A DNA stretch of 23,203 nucleotides from DASWHF01 sp036393295. Its GTDB lineage: Bacteria; Pseudomonadota; Gammaproteobacteria; Acidiferrobacterales; UBA6901. The stretch spans positions 1-23,203 of the forward strand of contig DASWHF010000021.1 of assembly GCA_036393295.1 (NCBI GenBank). The letters run 5' to 3'. Positions 1 through 7,417 of the stretch are shown piece after piece (position 1 is the first letter of the stretch; each line of letters opens with the position of its first letter). The position numbers and the translations under genes were made by a program. The notes under the pieces are model-generated. The model was not told the origin of the DNA, ran no database searches, and was given only the letters and a program-made list of their open reading frames with translations.

Positions 1-335
1 GCCAGCACACCGATCGTGAATGTGGCGGCCACGGCCAGCATCGCGGGCGCGGCCAGAATCACCAGGCTGGTGGTGAACAGCCGGTTGATCTCCTGGTCGT
101 CCTGCCGCCCGATCGCGCCGGCGATGAAGCGCTGGGTGGCGATCGACAGGCCGAAATCCATGAAGCCGTAGTAGCCCATGAAGGTGCCGACCAGGGTCCA
201 CATGCCGTACCAGCGGTCGCCGACCGCGTGGATCACGAACGGCATCATGTACAGCGCGACGGCGATGTTGGCGAACAGCAGCGCCGTGCGCAGCACCGAG
301 CCGCGCAGCACCAGACCCTTGATATCGCCGCTCAT
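1..335 (-). CDS. Wzx-like polysaccharide flippase, N-terminal part (runs off the left edge)
   Basis: The frame opens with ATG at 335-333 and stays open to base 1, giving 111 residues without a stop. The translation begins MSGDIKGLVLRGSVL and continues with hydrophobic stretches at about residues 17-35, 43-60 and 90-110, with the sequence YYGFMDFGLSIATQRF between. Alternating membrane helices and an early DFGL-type motif are typical of the oligosaccharide flippase (Wzx/RfbX) branch of the MOP superfamily, which moves lipid-linked repeat units across the inner membrane. A GGTAGG ribosome-binding site lies about 6 bases upstream. It is the last visible minus-strand gene, after two glycosyltransferases, a usual place for a flippase. 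It is separated from them by 254 bases of REP-like palindromes, so it may be transcribed partly on its own. The C-terminal three quarters are outside the window, so the family call rests on the N-terminus and the context. Confidence 0.75.
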   Translation of the reverse strand, partial: MSGDIKGLVLRGSVLRTALLFANIAVALYMMPFVIHAVGDRWYGMWTLVGTFMGYYGFMDFGLSIATQRFIAGAIGRQDDQEINRLFTTSLVILAAPAMLAVAATFTIGVL

Positions 336-379
336 GAATGCCTACCGATCCGCCCCGAGAGCAATGCGCGGTGTATTCT

Positions 380-529
380 CCCTCTCCCTCCGGGAGAGGG
401 CCGGGGTGAGGGCCCGCCTTACGAAGAGACGTTGTCTTGCTCCCCCTCTCCCTCCGGGAGAGGGATGGGGTGAGGGCCGACGGCTCCGAAAGACCGCCCT
501 CATCCTGTCCTTCTCCCGAGGGGAGAAGG
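380..529. repeat. Three REP-like palindromes between flippase and glycosyltransferase
   Basis: Two near-identical units carry a perfect 9-bp stem CCCTCTCCC/GGGAGAGGG with a TCC loop at 380-400 and 444-464, each followed by a GGGGTGAGGGC tail. A third unit at 509-529 has the related stem CCTTCTCCC/GGGAGAAGG with a GAG loop. It is preceded by CCCTCATCC, the reverse complement of the second unit's tail, so it lies in the opposite orientation. This arrangement of two direct copies and one inverted copy is typical of dispersed REP-type elements. They fill most of the gap 336-589, in which I see no gene. They may stabilise the upstream mRNA 3' end or attenuate transcription into the flippase; no U-tract supports a classical terminator. 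Confidence 0.75.
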
Positions 530-589
530 AACCCAATAGATGATGACGGGCACCCCTAGCCATTCCGCGCATGCCGATTCGCCCGAACG

Positions 590-1765
590 TCACCCCGTCA
601 CTCCCACGACCGCGGCGTCCACGCCCAGCCGCCGGAACAGCTCGACCACCCGCGCGGCGTTGTTGTCCCAGGTGAGTCCGCGGCGCTCGATGGTGGCGCG
701 GGCGCCGGCCGCGATGTGCGCGCGCAACTCGGCGTCGATGCACAGGTGCTCGACCGCCACCGCGAAGCCGTGGGCGTCGGCCGGATCGAACAGCAAGGCG
801 TTGTCCTCCGAGGTCAGCACCTCGCGCAGATTCGGCGTGGCCGGCGCGACGATGGCCCGTCCCAGGGCGAGATACTCGAAGAGCTTGAGCGGCGAGGCGT
901 AGGGCACCACCTCCGGCTGCAGGGCGATGTCGAAGGCGGCGATGTAGCGCGCCACGCGGTCGCGCTCGACCACGCCGGTGACGGTGACGCGCTCGGCGAT
1001 GCCGCGCTCCTGGGCGCGGCGCTCGATACCGGCGCGCGCCGGGCCGTCGCCGACCAGCAGCAGGTGCCGACGGCGGTCGCCGCTGTCGGCGATCAGGTCG
1101 ACGACCCGCTCCAGCCCGTGCCACTCGCGCATGAAGCCGACGAAGCCGAGCACCAGCCGGCCCTTGAGGCCGAGCGCCTGCTTGGCATCGTCGAGCGCCG
1201 GCACGCGGCTGAAGCGCTCGGGATCGATGCCGTTGGGGATCGCCACGATGCGCCCGGGATCGACCCCGGCTTGCGCGACGCGCTCCGCCAGCACCTGCGT
1301 GACCGGCAGCACGAAATCCGCGCCGCGCCAGGCCGCGCCCTCCGCCCAGCGCGCCAGACGGTCGAGCGCGATGCCGTTGTACTTCTTGCGCTCGTCGTAG
1401 AGCGGCGCGTTCACCTCCAGCAGCATCGGCAGCCCGGTGCGGCGCCGCAGCCACACGCCGGACAGCAGGAACAGGTTGTAGCGCTCGTAGAGACAGTCGG
1501 GCTTGTGCCGCTCGGCGGCGCGCTTCAGGCGGCGGTAATCGAGCACCGAGTAGAACAGCTCCATGAGCTCGTAGACGAACTTCGGCAGCCACTTTTTCAG
1601 TACCGCGATCCAGCCGGCGTCGGCGCCGAACTGCTCGGCGTCGACGCCCGGCGGCCCGACCATGACGATCTCGTGGCCGGCACGCTTCAAGGCCGCGGTC
1701 AGCTCCTCGATGTGGACATGCTGGCCGTCCTTGGAACGGGTCCGATGATGATAGAGAATCTTCAC
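590..1765 (-). CDS. Glycosyltransferase family 4 (GT-B fold), 391 aa
   Basis: The protein starts VKILYHHRTRSKDGQHVHIE and shows the GT4 pattern: an N-terminal acceptor half, then a donor-binding half with GLKGRLVLGFVGFMREWHG near residue 210 and PLKLFEYLALGRAIVAP near residue 310. The nucleotide-sugar-contacting E-x7-E region is present only in the looser form common in this branch. It probably transfers one sugar of the exopolysaccharide repeat unit to a lipid-linked intermediate at the cytoplasmic membrane face. The GTG start at 1765-1763 overlaps the TGA stop of the upstream glycosyltransferase in a GTGA junction, which implies translational coupling, and AGGGGGAGG lies just before it. The same frame stays open far upstream (to about 2824), but that extension lies over the upstream gene and is not used. 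Sugar specificity cannot be read from the sequence. Confidence 0.88.
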   Translation of the reverse strand: MKILYHHRTRSKDGQHVHIEELTAALKRAGHEIVMVGPPGVDAEQFGADAGWIAVLKKWLPKFVYELMELFYSVLDYRRLKRAAERHKPDCLYERYNLFLLSGVWLRRRTGLPMLLEVNAPLYDERKKYNGIALDRLARWAEGAAWRGADFVLPVTQVLAERVAQAGVDPGRIVAIPNGIDPERFSRVPALDDAKQALGLKGRLVLGFVGFMREWHGLERVVDLIADSGDRRRHLLLVGDGPARAGIERRAQERGIAERVTVTGVVERDRVARYIAAFDIALQPEVVPYASPLKLFEYLALGRAIVAPATPNLREVLTSEDNALLFDPADAHGFAVAVEHLCIDAELRAHIAAGARATIERRGLTWDNNAARVVELFRRLGVDAAVVGVTG

Positions 1766-2955
1766 GCCTCCCCCTGTCGTGCCACTGGACTTGCGATGAC
1801 GCGCCGGAACAGCTCGAGCTGGCCGCGGCTGGTCTGCTCCCAGCCGTAGGCCTCGGTGTGGCGCCGCACCGCCGCCCGGTCGGGATAACGCGCTTGCAAG
1901 TCGCGTACCGCCGCGGCCAAAGCCTGCGGACTGCGTTCCGCCATCAGCGCACCGGCGGCCGGTGCCGCCACGACCTCGGGCGTACCGCCGACCGCGGTCG
2001 CCACCACCGGCGTGCCGCAGGCCATGGCCTCGAGCAGCACGTTGGCCATGCCCTCGCGCGCGGACGCCAGCACCAGCATGTCGGCGGCGCTGTAATAGCG
2101 CGGCAATTCCGCCTGCGGCACCGGGCCGACGAAGCGCACGCGTTCCCCGACTCCGAGCGCCGCGGCCAGTTCGCCCAGGCTGCGCCGTTCCGCCCCGTCG
2201 CCGATGATCAGGAGACGCGCGTCCTCGATCCCGGCCAGGGCGCGGATCGCAATGTCGTGGCCCTTGAGCGGGATCAGATTGCCGACGCTCAACAGCGTGA
2301 GGCCGTCGAGCCCCAGGCGCTCGCGCTCGACGACCCGATCGCGCGGCGCGAACAGCGCGCGATCCACGCCGTTGCGCAGCACCGTGATGCGCGCCGCCGG
2401 CACGCCCAGCTCGATCAACCGGTCCTTGAGCGCCTGGCAGACCGTCACCACCGCCGCGGCACGCCCGGCGGCCCACAGGATCCGGCGCCGCGCGCCGGCG
2501 TAGCGCGGAAACAGGTTGATGTCCGTGCCGCGCGCCGTCACCACCACCGGCCTGCCGAGCCGCTCGCCGGCCATCACCGCGGCCACGCCGTCGGGGTAGA
2601 AATAATGCGCGTCGATGATATCGAAATCGTACCCGTCCGCCTGCATCGCCCGCAATGCCCGGACCGCGGCCCGCGCCAGCAGCGCCGGCGCCAGGTTCAT
2701 GCCGACTTTCGGTATCGACGCAAACCGAGGATGCGCGATGTGGATGCCATGCCGGGTCTCCGTCGCCGGCACGGCCGCGTACTCGGCGTAGCGCCCGAAG
2801 CGCGCATGCCGCCACGGAAACCACGGCACCGGCGCCACCACCCGCGCCTCGACCCCGCCGGCCGCCAGCAGTTGCCGCAACCGCTGCTCGACGAACACGC
2901 CGTGGCGCGGCTGGCGGGCGTTCGGGTAGAGCGTGGTGCAGGTGAGAATCTTCAC
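1762..2955 (-). CDS. Glycosyltransferase family 4 (GT-B fold), 397 aa
   Basis: The N-terminus, MKILTCTTLYPNARQPRHGV, with HGVFVEQRLRQL after it, is typical of GT4 enzymes that start with a 'LYPN...HG.FVE' loop. The donor domain contains LLSVGNLIPLKGHD (about residue 215) and the E-x7-E motif EGMANVLLE followed by AMACGTPVVATAVGG (about residues 300-325). It is likely to add a sugar to the lipid-linked repeat unit on the cytoplasmic side. The start is a GTG at 2955-2953, 7 bases after the amidotransferase stop, with TGAGGCGG as ribosome-binding site; the stop overlaps the next glycosyltransferase by 4 bp. Both adjacent glycosyltransferases begin GTGAAGATTCT. A homologue of this type often sits beside the exosortase-associated amidotransferase. 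Donor and acceptor are unknown. Confidence 0.9.
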   Translation of the reverse strand: MKILTCTTLYPNARQPRHGVFVEQRLRQLLAAGGVEARVVAPVPWFPWRHARFGRYAEYAAVPATETRHGIHIAHPRFASIPKVGMNLAPALLARAAVRALRAMQADGYDFDIIDAHYFYPDGVAAVMAGERLGRPVVVTARGTDINLFPRYAGARRRILWAAGRAAAVVTVCQALKDRLIELGVPAARITVLRNGVDRALFAPRDRVVERERLGLDGLTLLSVGNLIPLKGHDIAIRALAGIEDARLLIIGDGAERRSLGELAAALGVGERVRFVGPVPQAELPRYYSAADMLVLASAREGMANVLLEAMACGTPVVATAVGGTPEVVAAPAAGALMAERSPQALAAAVRDLQARYPDRAAVRRHTEAYGWEQTSRGQLELFRRVIASPVARQGEA

Positions 2956-2962
2956 GACCGCC

Positions 2963-4858
2963 TCAGCCTGCCAGCACTTCGCGCTGGAAGGCCTCGAACA
3001 TCAGCAGCGCCCACAACGCCGCGCTGTGCTCGCGCGCCCCGGATTGATGCTGGTCGATCATGCTGCCCAGGAAATCCATGTTGAAATAGCCGGTCGCCGC
3101 CAGCGTCGGCCCGAGCAGCGCGTCGCGCACCCGCTGCCGGAGCGGCCCGCGGAACCATTCGGCGAGCGGCACGGCAAAGCCCATCTTCGGGCGGTAAAGG
3201 ATATCGTCCGGCACGTACGGCCGCAGCGCCTTCTTCAGAAGGTACTTGCCCTCGCCGTCGCGGTACTTGTAGTCCACCGGCAGCCCGGCCACCCACTCGA
3301 CCAGCTCGTGGTCGAGCAGCGGCGCGCGCACCTCGAGCGAATGCGCCATGCTGGCGCGGTCGACCTTGGTGAGGATGTCGCCGGGCAGATAGGTCTTGAG
3401 ATCCAGATACTGGACGCGCGACAGCGCATCGTCGGTCGGCGCGCGCCGGGCGTGGTGCCGCAGCACCTCGATCGCCTGATAGCCTTGCAGCTCGCGGCGG
3501 AAGCTGTCGGTGAACAGGCGCCGCCGCAGCCGGTCGGGGATGATCGAGACGCTGTGAAAGTAGCCTTCCACCGAGTCGCGCGCCAGCGCCTCGAAAGTGG
3601 ACTTAGCGCGGAAGATCTTCGGTGCCCAGTCGATCTTCGGGTACAGGCGCCCCGCCAGGCCGAACAGCGGCCCGCGCAGCGCCTGCGGCAGCAACCGCCG
3701 CACGCGCTCCTCGTAGACATGCCAGCGGTAGCGGCGGTAACCGGCGAAGCTCTCGTCGCCACCGTCGCCGGACAGCGCGACCGTCACCTGGCGGCGCGCC
3801 AGCTCGCAGACCCGGTAGGTCGGGATCGCCGAGCTGTCCGCATAGGGCTCGTCGTAGAGCCGCGCGAGCTTGTCGATGAGATCGAAGTCGTCGTGCTCGA
3901 CGCGCTCGACGCGATGCCGGGTGTGGTAGCGCCCGGCGATCTGCGCGGCGTACTGCGCCTCGTTGTAGCGCGGGTCGCCGAAGGAAATCGAGCAGGTGTT
4001 GACCGGCTCGGCCGACGCGCCGGCCATCATCGCCACCACCGCGCTCGAATCGACGCCGCCGGACAGGAAGGCGCCGAGCGGCACCTCGGAGATCATGCGG
4101 ATGCGCACCGCCTCGCGCAGCCGCTCGATCAATTCGGCGCCGGTCTCCGCCTCGGATTGCCGGGCGTCGACATGGAATCGCACGTCCCAATACTCCTCCG
4201 GCGCCGCCGGCGGCGCGCCGCGCTTCAGCGTCAGGCGATGCGCGGGCGGCAGCTTGAAGGCATGCTTGAGTATGGTGCGCGGATCGGGCACGTAGCCGTA
4301 GGCGAAATAATCCTCGATCGCCGCCGGCTCCAGCGTGCGCGGCAGCTGCGGGTGCAGGAGCAGCGACTTGAGCTCGGAGGCGAAGAGGAACCGGCCGTCG
4401 GGCAGCCAGGCATAGTACAAAGGCTTCTTGCCGAGCCGGTCGCGCGCCAGGAACAGCGTGTCGCGGTTGCGGTCCCAGAGCGCGAACGCGAACATGCCAC
4501 GGAAGCGCTCGACGCAGGCCGCGCCCCACTGCTCCCAGGCGTGCACGATGACCTCGGTGTCCGAATGCGTGCGGAACGCGTGGCCGGCGGCGATGAGCTC
4601 CCTGCTGAGCTCGGGGAAATTGTAGATCTCGCCGTTGAACACCACGACCACGCTGTGATCCTCGTTGAACAGCGGCTGCTGGCCGGTGGACAGATCGATG
4701 ATGGACAGGCGCCGATGGCCGAGCGCCAGCCCCGGCTCGAGATGCGTGCCGCCCTCGTCCGGACCGCGATGGTGCAGGGCCGCGTTCATGCGCGCCAGCA
4801 GCGCGGCGTCCGGCTCGCGCCGCCCGCGGCTGTCAAAGATGCCCGTGATGCCGCACAT
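2963..4858 (-). CDS. Exosortase A system-associated amidotransferase (asparagine-synthetase-like), 631 aa
   Basis: This is a class-II glutamine amidotransferase fused to an asparagine-synthase ATP-pyrophosphatase domain. The N-terminal nucleophile Cys2 (MCGITGIFD) is present, with RGPDEGG at 31-37, NGEIYN at 75-80 and SDTEV at 99-103, all glutamine-binding or glutaminase motifs. The PP-loop SGGVDSS is at 266-272. Its length and sequence match the family found only in exosortase A/EPS loci (TIGR03108 type). The expected reaction is glutamine-dependent amidation of a carboxylate, perhaps a uronic acid of the polysaccharide or an attached amino acid; the real substrate is unknown. The ATG at 4858-4856 follows GGGGGA with good spacing. 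It begins after a 175-base gap containing an inverted-repeat element, and is followed after 7 bases by a glycosyltransferase. Confidence 0.93.
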   Translation of the reverse strand: MCGITGIFDSRGRREPDAALLARMNAALHHRGPDEGGTHLEPGLALGHRRLSIIDLSTGQQPLFNEDHSVVVVFNGEIYNFPELSRELIAAGHAFRTHSDTEVIVHAWEQWGAACVERFRGMFAFALWDRNRDTLFLARDRLGKKPLYYAWLPDGRFLFASELKSLLLHPQLPRTLEPAAIEDYFAYGYVPDPRTILKHAFKLPPAHRLTLKRGAPPAAPEEYWDVRFHVDARQSEAETGAELIERLREAVRIRMISEVPLGAFLSGGVDSSAVVAMMAGASAEPVNTCSISFGDPRYNEAQYAAQIAGRYHTRHRVERVEHDDFDLIDKLARLYDEPYADSSAIPTYRVCELARRQVTVALSGDGGDESFAGYRRYRWHVYEERVRRLLPQALRGPLFGLAGRLYPKIDWAPKIFRAKSTFEALARDSVEGYFHSVSIIPDRLRRRLFTDSFRRELQGYQAIEVLRHHARRAPTDDALSRVQYLDLKTYLPGDILTKVDRASMAHSLEVRAPLLDHELVEWVAGLPVDYKYRDGEGKYLLKKALRPYVPDDILYRPKMGFAVPLAEWFRGPLRQRVRDALLGPTLAATGYFNMDFLGSMIDQHQSGAREHSAALWALLMFEAFQREVLAG

Positions 4859-4893
4859 GGATCCCCCGGCTGATCATGTAAGAGCCAAAACCA

Positions 4894-5007
4894 GCCACGG
4901 GGGTCACGGGGGACACGGGGAAAACCTGGTTCGGCCGATTCGCGTCAAAACGATGACTTGATCCATTACCGATAGAGTTTTCCCCGTGCCCCCGTGCCCC
5001 CCGTGGC
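4894..5007. repeat. Inverted-repeat element with G-rich arms (about 114 bp)
   Basis: The left arm at 4894-4925 reads GCCACGGGGG then TCACGGGGGACACGGGGAAAAC. The right arm at 4976-5007 is its reverse complement with about one mismatch and one single-base indel over 31-32 bases. About 50 bases of less GC-rich sequence lie between. A related but more degenerate copy occurs at 11985-12086, so this is a dispersed element rather than a gene-specific terminator. It occupies most of the gap 4859-5033 between the stp2-type glycosyltransferase and the amidotransferase, in which I see no gene. It looks like a non-coding, MITE- or REP-like element, but no target-site duplication is obvious. Confidence 0.8.
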
Positions 5008-5033
5008 CAATCACTTTTCTTCCCGCCTGGATA

Positions 5034-6188
5034 CTATTTGGTCAAGACTTCATCGTATACGGCCATATAGCGCTCGACCATGGCGTCCAGGCTGAAGCGC
5101 TGTTCGATGCGCACGCGGCCGGCCGCGCCCTCGCGCGCCGCGCGCTGCGGCTCGCGTACATAGGCGAGCATCGCCCGCGCCAGCGCGTCGGGATCGGACG
5201 CCGGCACGAGCTGGCCGGTCTCGCCCGCCACCACCAGCTCGGCGTTGCCGCCGACCCGGGTCGCCACCACCGGCAGGCCGCAGGCCATGGCCTCGAGGAT
5301 AGTGTTCGAGATTCCCTCGGCGATCGACGGCAGCACGAACACGTTGAGGCCCTGCAACAGCTCCGGCACGTCGTCGCGCGCGCCCGCGAGCCAGGCCTGC
5401 TCGCGCGCGCCGGCCGCCGCGAGCAGCACCTCGGCCTCGGTGCGCAGCGGGCCGTCGCCGACCAGCACCAACCGCAGGCGCCCGCGCTCGCCGGGCGCCA
5501 GCTCGCGCAGCCGCAGGAAGGCGCGCACCAGATTGAGCGGATCTTTCACCGGCTGCATGCGCCCGACCGTGCCGAAGATCAGGCTGTCCGGCGCCGCGAA
5601 CCCCGCGATGGGCAGCGGCCGCCGCCCGCCGGCGTGCGGATGAAACCGCCGGCTGTCGACGCCGTTGTAGATGCGGCGCAGCCGCCGCCGCGGCACGCCG
5701 ATACTTTCGTGCAGCCAGGCCTCCAGGTCCTCGGACAAGGGGATGTAACGACCCACCAGCGGCCGCGTCAGCCGCCGCAACAACCGGTATTTCCAGTTGC
5801 GGCCGTCGAGATCGACAACGTCGCGCCCGTGCTCGCCATGCACCCGGTGCGGCACGCCGGCCAGCGCCGCCGGCACCAGGCAGTCGACCGCCGCCAGATT
5901 GCGGGTATGCACGATGTCCGGCCTGACGCGGCGCAGCAGCCGCCACAGTCGCCAGTACAGACCGAGGTCCTTGCCGGGACGCTTGTGCAGCGCGTACACC
6001 GCGACATCCGGCCGCCGGATGCGCTCGCGGAAGCGCGAGTAATCCGTCAGGCAGACGATCGCATGCCGGTAGCGTTCGACGGGCATGGCATTGATCAGGT
6101 TCACCAGCCCGTTCTCCAGCCCGCCGAAGTCGAGCCGATGAATGATATGCGCCACCAGCGGCGGCGCGGCGGCGCCCGGGGAACTCAT
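5034..6188 (-). CDS. PEP-CTERM/XrtA-associated sugar transferase, stp2 type, 384 aa
   Basis: After a short leader (MSSPGAAAPP) the protein reads VAHIIHRLDFGGLENGLVNL then INAMPVERYRHAIVCLTDYS, the strongly conserved opening of the stp2 family (TIGR03088) of exosortase-associated glycosyltransferases. The GT4 donor domain shows FGTVGRMQPVKDPLNLVRAF at about 222-241 and the E-x7-E motif EGISNTILE followed by AMACGLPVVATRVGGNAE. It is expected to add a sugar to the lipid-linked precursor at the inner membrane. The ATG at 6188-6186 overlaps the TGA of the preceding gene (ATGA), which fixes the start; the open frame extends to 6269 but only inside the upstream gene. In many related loci the exosortase gene lies next to this gene; here the downstream neighbour is a repeat and then the amidotransferase. 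Confidence 0.93.
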   Translation of the reverse strand: MSSPGAAAPPLVAHIIHRLDFGGLENGLVNLINAMPVERYRHAIVCLTDYSRFRERIRRPDVAVYALHKRPGKDLGLYWRLWRLLRRVRPDIVHTRNLAAVDCLVPAALAGVPHRVHGEHGRDVVDLDGRNWKYRLLRRLTRPLVGRYIPLSEDLEAWLHESIGVPRRRLRRIYNGVDSRRFHPHAGGRRPLPIAGFAAPDSLIFGTVGRMQPVKDPLNLVRAFLRLRELAPGERGRLRLVLVGDGPLRTEAEVLLAAAGAREQAWLAGARDDVPELLQGLNVFVLPSIAEGISNTILEAMACGLPVVATRVGGNAELVVAGETGQLVPASDPDALARAMLAYVREPQRAAREGAAGRVRIEQRFSLDAMVERYMAVYDEVLTK

Positions 6189-7414
6189 CGTGCTCCGCCC
6201 GCCCGTCGGCGCGGCGCGGCGCCCGCGCCCTCGAGCAGGGCGTCGATGTGCGCCAGGTTCCGCTCCCAATCGTAGTGGCTCAACACGCAGGCGCGCCCGA
6301 CCGGCCCGAGGGCGTCATGATCATCGCCGGTGATCAAGGCCTCGGCGAGCCGCGCCAGGGACTCGGCCGAATCGCCCACCAGGCGCTCGAGCCCCGCACA
6401 GGGCGCGATGCCGTCCATGGCCTGCGGGCTCGCCAGCACCGGCCTGGCCATGGCCATCGCCTCCAGCACCTTGTTCTGCACGCCGCGCGCGATGCGCAGC
6501 GGCGCCACCGCGGCGCGGGCATGCGCGATATACGGGCGCGTGTCCGCCACCCGGCCGGTGACGCGCACGCCCGGCAGCGCGCCGAGCGCGTGCACCGCGT
6601 CGGTCGGCCGGCTGCCGACGACGTAGAAGCGCGCCATGGGATGCCGTGCCTGCACCCCGGGAAAAATCTCGCGCGCGAACCAGTTCACCGCGTCGACGTT
6701 CGCCCAGTAATCCATGGCGCCGGTGAACACCAGCACGCGCTCGTCGGCGTCGTAGGGGTTTTCGTAGTCGCGATCGGGCGAGAAATAATCGCTGTCGACG
6801 CCGTTCTCGACGGCGACGATGCGCCCCGCCGCTTCCGGCGCCAGGCGCCGGAACAACTCGGCCTCGGCGGCCGAGACCAGCACGCAGGCGTCGAATTCGT
6901 GCGCGACGCGACGTTCGAAATCGAGCAGCCGGCGCGCCTCACGCCGATACAGCCAGCCCATCGGCCAGCCGCGGCTCGCACTGTACTGCCGCCACTTGTC
7001 GGAATCGACGTCGACGAAGTCCATCACCCGCCGCACGCCCGGACCGGCGTCCAGGACGTATTGCGCCATGGGCGAGGAGAACGCCAGTACCCGCCGCACA
7101 CCCGCGAGCTTGCCCGTCACCCAGCGCCTCAAGCCCGCGTCGCGGTAGTACGGCAGGCTGAGCGCTTCGCCGCGCGCCAGTCCGCCCAGGCTGCGCAGCC
7201 GGGCGCGTATCGGTTGGAGGTCGGCGCAGTACAGATCCGCGCACAGGCCCCGCAGCGCATCGACGTGCCGCCGGTCGTCCGGATCGTCGATGAAGGTCGC
7301 GAGATGAACGCGATAGTTGGCGGCGAGATGCCGCAGCAGATGGTACGAACGGATCTTGTCGCCCTTGTTCGGCGGGTAGGGGATGCGATGCACCAGGAAC
7401 AACAGATCGTCCAC
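6185..7414 (-). CDS. PEP-CTERM/XrtA-associated sugar transferase, stp1 type, 409 aa
   Basis: The N-terminus MDDLLFLVHRIPYPPNKGDK then IRSYHLLRHL is the signature of the stp1 family (TIGR03087), a GT4-like group restricted to exosortase A loci. The C-terminal donor half contains VLVFTGAMDYWANVDAVNWF at about residue 230 and a variant of the GT4 glutamate motif, RGVQNKVLEAMAMARPVLAS, at about 325-344. It probably acts in repeat-unit assembly on the cytoplasmic face. The start is a GTG (7414-7412) only 3 bases after the FemAB-like gene's TGA, with GGGGTGA as ribosome-binding site. The stop overlaps the stp2-type gene by 4 bp. The tight packing leaves no space for another gene between the two stp genes. 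Confidence 0.92.
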   Translation of the reverse strand: MDDLLFLVHRIPYPPNKGDKIRSYHLLRHLAANYRVHLATFIDDPDDRRHVDALRGLCADLYCADLQPIRARLRSLGGLARGEALSLPYYRDAGLRRWVTGKLAGVRRVLAFSSPMAQYVLDAGPGVRRVMDFVDVDSDKWRQYSASRGWPMGWLYRREARRLLDFERRVAHEFDACVLVSAAEAELFRRLAPEAAGRIVAVENGVDSDYFSPDRDYENPYDADERVLVFTGAMDYWANVDAVNWFAREIFPGVQARHPMARFYVVGSRPTDAVHALGALPGVRVTGRVADTRPYIAHARAAVAPLRIARGVQNKVLEAMAMARPVLASPQAMDGIAPCAGLERLVGDSAESLARLAEALITGDDHDALGPVGRACVLSHYDWERNLAHIDALLEGAGAAPRRRAGGAR

Positions 7415-7417
7415 GTC

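Noticed and set aside
2933..4873. Plus-strand open frame of about 646 codons antisense to the amidotransferase
   Set aside because: It mirrors the amidotransferase gene almost exactly and has no ribosome-binding site or domain; it is a GC-bias artefact.
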